A stretch of DNA of 64,000 bases, taken from contig NC_059556.1 of the NCBI RefSeq assembly GCF_905220415.1, forward strand, positions 3,112,501-3,176,500. The letters are read 5' to 3'. Source of the stretch: Colias croceus (taxonomy: Eukaryota; Arthropoda; Insecta; Lepidoptera; Pieridae). Position numbers and translations under genes: made by a program. The notes under the pieces are model-generated. The model was not told the origin of the DNA, ran no database searches, and saw only the letters and a list, made by a program, of their open reading frames with translations. Shown here one piece after another: positions 58,150 through 64,000 of the stretch (its first letter is position 1; every line of letters begins with the position of its first letter).

Positions 58150-59040
58150 GAATTTGTCGCGGGGTCGCTATAAAACGAATGTTGACCCTAAAAGTCGCTT
58201 TACAACTGGCTGCAAAAGTTTCTCTGCGCTAGCGCTGTCGGTATGCGCTCTTGTTTGTGTGTGTAAGCGTGTAGAGAGCACGCACACTACGGTACGCAGG
58301 CTGCACGGTTTTTGTCGATGTCCACGGGGCAAGTAACAGTATTACCGCAGCGTTGCAACTTGGAAATTTTAGATTTTTTTTTTTCGAATAATATTCGATG
58401 CTATGCTATTCTCAGTATGATATTTTATGAAAAATTTAAAAGGAACGTAGTTATGATTATTATTAATCACATTTTGAGCAATATTAGAGTTTCTGATTTT
58501 TATGATAACCTTTTTTTCATTTACGTCTAGCCAATCAAATATAAAAAATTGATTAATATTGAATAATATACAATGCAAAGCAATTAACCACTGACCCTAA
58601 TTTTATGACCAAAATTGTTTTCTAAAAATGTATACAATAATTTTTATGACGAGTTACAATATTGTTACAACAAATTGAGGTTTTTCTGAAAGCTGCTGGT
58701 CGATGTCCCGCTAGCGAGGCTCGAGCTTTGATCGTCCGTCCTTATCTATTCATAACTCTCGCGCAAATTAGAGCGAGACGACTATATTTCCTATCCTTTG
58801 CAAGTTTGCAGAACTTGAGGTGGCTTTACTGGGGAATTATTAACGATCAAAATTACGGTCGTGTAGGTAAAAACCGGCTCATTTCGAGAGGTACTCTTAA
58901 CTTTGACCGGGTTCAACAAAAAATGGTATATTGTCATTGGAAGGATAAGCGATGTAACCGTATCGTTTTGTTATATAATATAGAAGTAGGCAGATTGCTT
59001 GTTTGACACAGCCTGACAATATCTGTCGCGTGCGCAGGTG
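58150..59040. promoter_or_regulatory. G+C-richer block, possible promoter or 5' exon
   Basis: 58150-58350 and 58680-59040 are clearly richer in G+C and CpG than the tens of kilobases around them. There is a TATAAAA at 58169-58175 (+ strand). On the + strand 58662-59006 is open for 114 codons, with no recognised domain. It could hold the distant promoter or a 5' UTR exon of FBXL7 (- strand), or the start of a + strand gene. The sequence alone does not decide. Confidence 0.3.
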
Positions 59041-62000
59041 TTTTCTTTATTAGTGTTTTAGGGTATTTGTAGATATGAATTAAAAGGGTAATTTTGTACC
59101 GTGTTATGTTTTAATTTGTTTAAATTAATATTAATTATTTTAACGTAAAATACTAATCTAATCTTAATCAATTTAAAATGTTTGCTTAAACGAAGTGGTG
59201 TATTTAAAAGATACATTAAATAAATTTTTTACTGAAATAAATTTAAATGCACACACCGATTTATTTTTAATATCTTCAAACCAAAGTACCTTTTATTTTA
59301 CAATATTAATAGATAAAAAATAATCTCTTATTAAATTTTTGACATCATAACACTACTCACTAGATATAAGCTCTTACAAACTCAAGCGACGAAACTGAAC
59401 CGGTCAATTTGTATAATAGCACTCCATGTTCAATCTGTCTTGTCCTCTAGAAATATTATAATTTGTTCATTTTAATAAAAACACTTGCATAACAAAGAAG
59501 AACTGTTTAAGTTTTTGTTTGTTTATTGTTTATACATGATAATACATATATAAATGATGTTCGTGATGCTATATATAAAACAGTGTAAGGGACAAGCGAG
59601 TAATAAATATTGAGTTAGATTTGTTGTTTACCAAAAGATAGGGTTCTATTGTTAGAATATAAGGAAATTTTTAAATAAAACGAATTAACTATTTGACATA
59701 TAAAAAGCTTTTTTTGTTGCAATATCATTGTTATATTGCTATCTTTTCTTAAAAACGAAGAGCGAACACAGCACACCAATTTTTCAACTATTCACCAAGC
59801 GGTAGCTAAAAAATAGATTCAATTAAAAAAATGTTTTTTTTCTTTGCGGGTCTTTTAATTCATTAATTTACGAATCATTTGCAACTTTGTTGCGAAATAA
59901 TCCCAGAGGGCTAGAGATACGATTAAGACATTAATTTGTAGTCAATTGGCATTCACGCAAAGACGAGAAATAGATTTTTCATGATTAGTACTAAATATCT
60001 TCTAAATGAATGAATGTATAGCATGATTTAGAAAGGACGTAATATTATTTTTCTATGATATTATTATCTAATTGTAGTAACATTTTCATACAGTAAATAT
60101 AAATTATAAAGAATATCTCAGTATTAGTAAAACTCGCAAACAGGTTTTATTTACCGATAATATGATAGGTATCACCAAGGTATCACTAATGTAAAGCATA
60201 AATTATATTTAATTCAAAATCAACATACACCAAATGTCGCTAAAATACGTCTAAAATATGTTCATCTTGTCTCTATGCAATAAAGTTCAAAAACACTTAA
60301 AAAGCTTATTTAATAACGTAATATAAAATAAACATTTAACCTTAATTACAGAAGTATTTTATAAAAATAACAATTTCCCAGTACGTGGATGACTGGTGAC
60401 TTTCTTTGAATAATAATGCTCGAGTTGGTATGGGACATTCTTTATCATCTGTCCCTTTCTACATGACCAAATTTCAAAGGTGTGAAAGAGACGTGTGTCG
60501 AAGGAAGTGTGCTCTTATCGTTCATTCCAGGAATAACTTTCCCATAGATTATTGTTAAAGGGTTATAAGTTAGGAATGCAAAAAGCGCCGTACTAATTCT
60601 TTGTTGATGTTTTGACTGATTATTTAAATAGATAGAATAAAATAAACTGTCGTGATATAATAATATCAGTAAAGACAAAAATATCGTAGATTGAATTAGG
60701 CTTTACAGATGAAAAAAGTTTCACAGCAGATAGTAGACTTTTGTGTCAGATACGTTTTTTAAATATATTTTTATAGGTTCAACTCTACCGTCATTTTTTA
60801 TTTATTAATCTAAAATCAGCCCTTTCCAACGATATTTATCTGTACACATCAAATAAATACCGACACAAAATGCCCATAAACTTTTATTAATCAGTAGAGT
60901 CGCATCTCTCAAAGCAAATAAATAAAAAAGTCTATTTCCTTTTCAAATGATTTGGGCATGTCATCGTTCAGGAATGCAAGTAGCTTCAAACTGAACATAA
61001 AGGTGCAAATTCCGATGTAGGTAGAAAATGCAAATTGCTATTTAAGTGACGAGAAAGAAAGAGTTTATTTATTTATTTAGTGTAGTATTAAGCTAATATA
61101 ACACGCATTTTTAATTGATTTTAATGTATTTTTTGTTAAGTAATTTTATTGATAAAATTAATTAATGATTAATTTAATTACCAGTAATCATTGGTCTTCA
61201 AGTATCGTCTCTTTTTCCGTATTTGCATACAAACTACTTACGAAAATTTCATTACCCTAAATTAAGTTTATCACAAAAACTGTCCGTTAAGGAAATTTAT
61301 ACTTAATTAGAATGCGATCAATTTATTTCATCGATTACCCGTGTTATTTAAAAGTGGCTGAAACGCAATAAAATTTTAAGGTGCCTCGCCGAAAGCACAT
61401 CCGGTAGAGCCTTCGCCATACACCAAGTTATAGGAATCCAATTAAGAATTTGTGTATAAAAACTCATGAAATCACAACACGATACATTGCTGCAAATGTA
61501 TGTGTTGCGAAATTCGCTCGTTGTTGGGACTCTTGTATACGCAGCAACGTATTTGAAGTTGGATCAAGTTATACATTTATTCGCATACAATCTAAGGGTA
61601 AAGTGTCATTAACTCTACGACGATGTGAATGCGATACGATATCGTTTCGCGACAATATAAATCAATTTAGTGCAAACAAAAACAGACAGAATGTCTGTTT
61701 ATAAAATCTGGAAATATGAAATAAAAGTAATAAATGTGAGCTTTAAAATACTTACAATACTATACAAACTTTACTTGCATTATTTTCCGGTTAATATACA
61801 ACATCACAACAGTTTTTTCCAAAATTAGGAAAGTAGTTTCAACAAAGCGCTCCAAAATCTAAGTATTCGTGGTTCATTTACATTGATACATACAGACATA
61901 CATACATTTTTTGCCTTACTTTGTGTGTCCCTGAACTATTACAAAAATTACAACATACTATTTTTAGCACAATGCCTTTCAGGCTTGACGATATTATATC

Positions 62001-64000
62001 GTTAAGTCAAAAGGGCTCACATTCAAGTCAACCTACGTGACGTCACGCGGTCCCAGAGCAGCCTGGACTCAATCATTAACCCAATTAAAACATTCTCCCG
62101 CCGATAATCTTATGTGTAGATAAATATAACTCATTTCCATTGCCCGTTATGGTGCGACAATAATGCGTTTGCTAATTAATAATTTTGTGGGTCTTTTGGA
62201 GTTGCTACTATAACGCTGCTATAATGCATAAAAGTTTTAATATTATTTAAATAAATTAATATATTATATAAATAAATCCATATAGAGTTTATTTAGTTAT
62301 TATCTTAATAGTCACTAAATTGAGAAGAAGTTATAAGTTTAAATTCGATTTATATATTATGTCTTCATTTATTATGTTTTATTTTGTTTTTTTATTAATT
62401 TAAAGGAAGATTATTACGAATTTTCTAGAAAGGTTTGTTATCTATATAATACGATTAATAAAGAAAAAAAAGGAACTTGAACTAACTAACACTGCTAATG
62501 TAGAGTTTGCGTATCTTTTATCGTAAATTCCAGTATTAGGTTCTCTATATAAAAAAGGGAAAATATCTACAAACACTTGATCTTAAATTGAGATAACTTT
62601 ATTAAATAACATTTCCATATTGTAAGTCATTAAGAATTTGTCCCCAGTGATATTAAACGCCCAGTTAAAGCGAGGCAATATTTAAATTCAATTAGATTAC
62701 ATTTTATATAATTACACCGCATTCGTTTTAATGTTTAATGCATGTTTTAAAGGAAACACTCTTGTATCAGCGTGTTTTCTTAACTATTTGACAAGTCTAA
62801 TAGTTAACACCGCCCTCGTTAAATGATAACGTTATTGGATCATTATCTCGATAAAATACGTTACAGTTTTTATTTAAACTTTTACATTATATCTTGAAAT
62901 AAGATTTAAGAAATGATGCTTTACATTTCTCATTAATTTGAGTAAAATATTTATATTTATTAACATAGACATTAGACATTCTCGTAACGCGTTGAAGTCT
63001 TTTACAACGCATTCTGAGATAATTTAACAACATTGACTGCTCTTTGGTACAATATTTAGCAGTAGATTTATAGTACATCTATTTATCTCATACTATTAAA
63101 AACTTACCTACTGGAAACTTCTTCTTTCCAATCTCTTTTAACCATGTATCAAATAGTACATAATAATATAAATACTTACATCGTATGCATTTTACTAAAG
63201 TAGAGGAAGTGAAACAAGAATTACATCACCAGATGGTAAGCGACAATCGATGTATATAAGTATCTACAAAGTAACAATAAATTGAGTATTATGTCCAATT
63301 ATTATTTAAAATTTAAGAAGAATGAACCTAATTTAGGAAGCATCAAATATTATTATTTTCATCTGATCCTTATTTAGACATTTAAATTTTTTTTTATTTA
63401 TGTAGACTTTTCCCTTTTTTATCTGGCTTCGTACGAAATACAAAGTAAAAGTAGTGTCAGATTCTAGCTTCGTTTATCGTTAAAATACAACATTTTATGA
63501 CTATTTCTCTATTAAATTTAATTTTAAAGTTACTAAAAAACAAAAGAAAATTACCACGTAAATTACAATTTGGACGTGATGTCATATAAAATATCAGTGT
63601 CTATGTTCACTACCAGTAGGTTTAGAAAGAAAAAAGAAACATTAATTTATTAATTCATTCATGAATGTTTGAACTATTCAATAAAATGCACGCTCATTAA
63701 AACACGACAACATCGTCAAAAAGGCACATAACGTAAAACAATCAAATACCTCTTGTAACGAGTCACCTATTGTTTATTCATAATTAACACAGATCCTAAA
63801 CAAACGTATGTTAAACCTAGAGACACCATTCTATGTTATAGAACGGGAATTTCCCATTCCTCGACACAAAATTGTCGATGCAGTATCAAAAAGGAGTATT
63901 TTTATAGAACCATATTTTTTTATTCATGATTATCCTGAAAGGCTAATATTTTTGTATATCTGTATGCTGTATTTAGTTATCGACATGCAAAAAGCATATC
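59041..64000. other. No gene seen
   Basis: AT-rich non-coding DNA with almost no recognised transposons. A slightly more complex stretch at about 62030-62180 contains TAATTA-type motifs in a less AT-biased context. An 84-codon frame at 61450-61704 has no recognisable features. Confidence 0.45.

Noticed and set aside
58662..59006. 114-codon + strand frame as a protein gene
   Set aside because: Length is notable, but no motif, signal peptide or homology was recognised; kept only as part of the G+C-rich block.
61450..61704. 84-codon frame with several Cys
   Set aside because: No recognisable domain or splice context, so not called as a gene.

Overview
The window looks like nuclear DNA of a lepidopteran (moth or butterfly). 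It is AT-rich, intron-rich and full of short transposon remnants of the kind found in that order: Helitron-like pieces that begin TC and end CTAG next to a G+C-rich hairpin, non-LTR retrotransposons tailed by ATAA- or GAAT-type repeats, and inverted-repeat MITEs. There is one host protein gene, two long LINE retrotransposons and no bacterial-type features.

Layout. 1-3404 is a LINE on the + strand, cut by the window edge, with the end of ORF1 and an intact 929-residue endonuclease/reverse-transcriptase ORF2. 3405-9700 is a repeat graveyard: Helitron-like fragments, a MITE, a near-perfect 80-bp-arm foldback (7708-7882), and an 834-bp element (8149-8982) with exact 8-bp target duplications, long terminal inverted repeats, subterminal repeats and what looks like a decayed THAP-domain start, which suggests a P-element relative. 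13577-25829 on the - strand is a complete seven-exon FBXL7 gene (F-box plus leucine-rich repeats, the substrate receptor of an SCF ubiquitin ligase). Every intron is GT-AG, and the joined product is 423 residues ending in the family's conserved C-terminus. About 33.96-39.02 kb is a second LINE with a coiled-coil ORF1 and a single-base frameshift in ORF2. The remaining right part (39-64 kb) has no recognisable gene. It may be the FBXL7 upstream region or first intron, with scattered MITEs, Helitron-like elements and a G+C-richer block near 58.15-59.04 kb that could be a promoter or exon.

The most notable observation is at FBXL7 exon 6. A 244-bp 5'-truncated LINE is inserted exactly at the exon 6 / intron 6 boundary, and its 14-bp target duplication has duplicated the splice donor. 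Exon 6 now has a Helitron-like element about 10 nt from its acceptor and a LINE starting 3 nt inside its donor; exon 5 has a MITE starting at intron position +10. Reading through the LINE would hit a stop codon after two codons, so the exon-proximal donor copy must be used to keep the protein intact.

All calls come from reading the sequence; no database search was run. Names of repeat clades are inference unless a diagnostic motif is cited.
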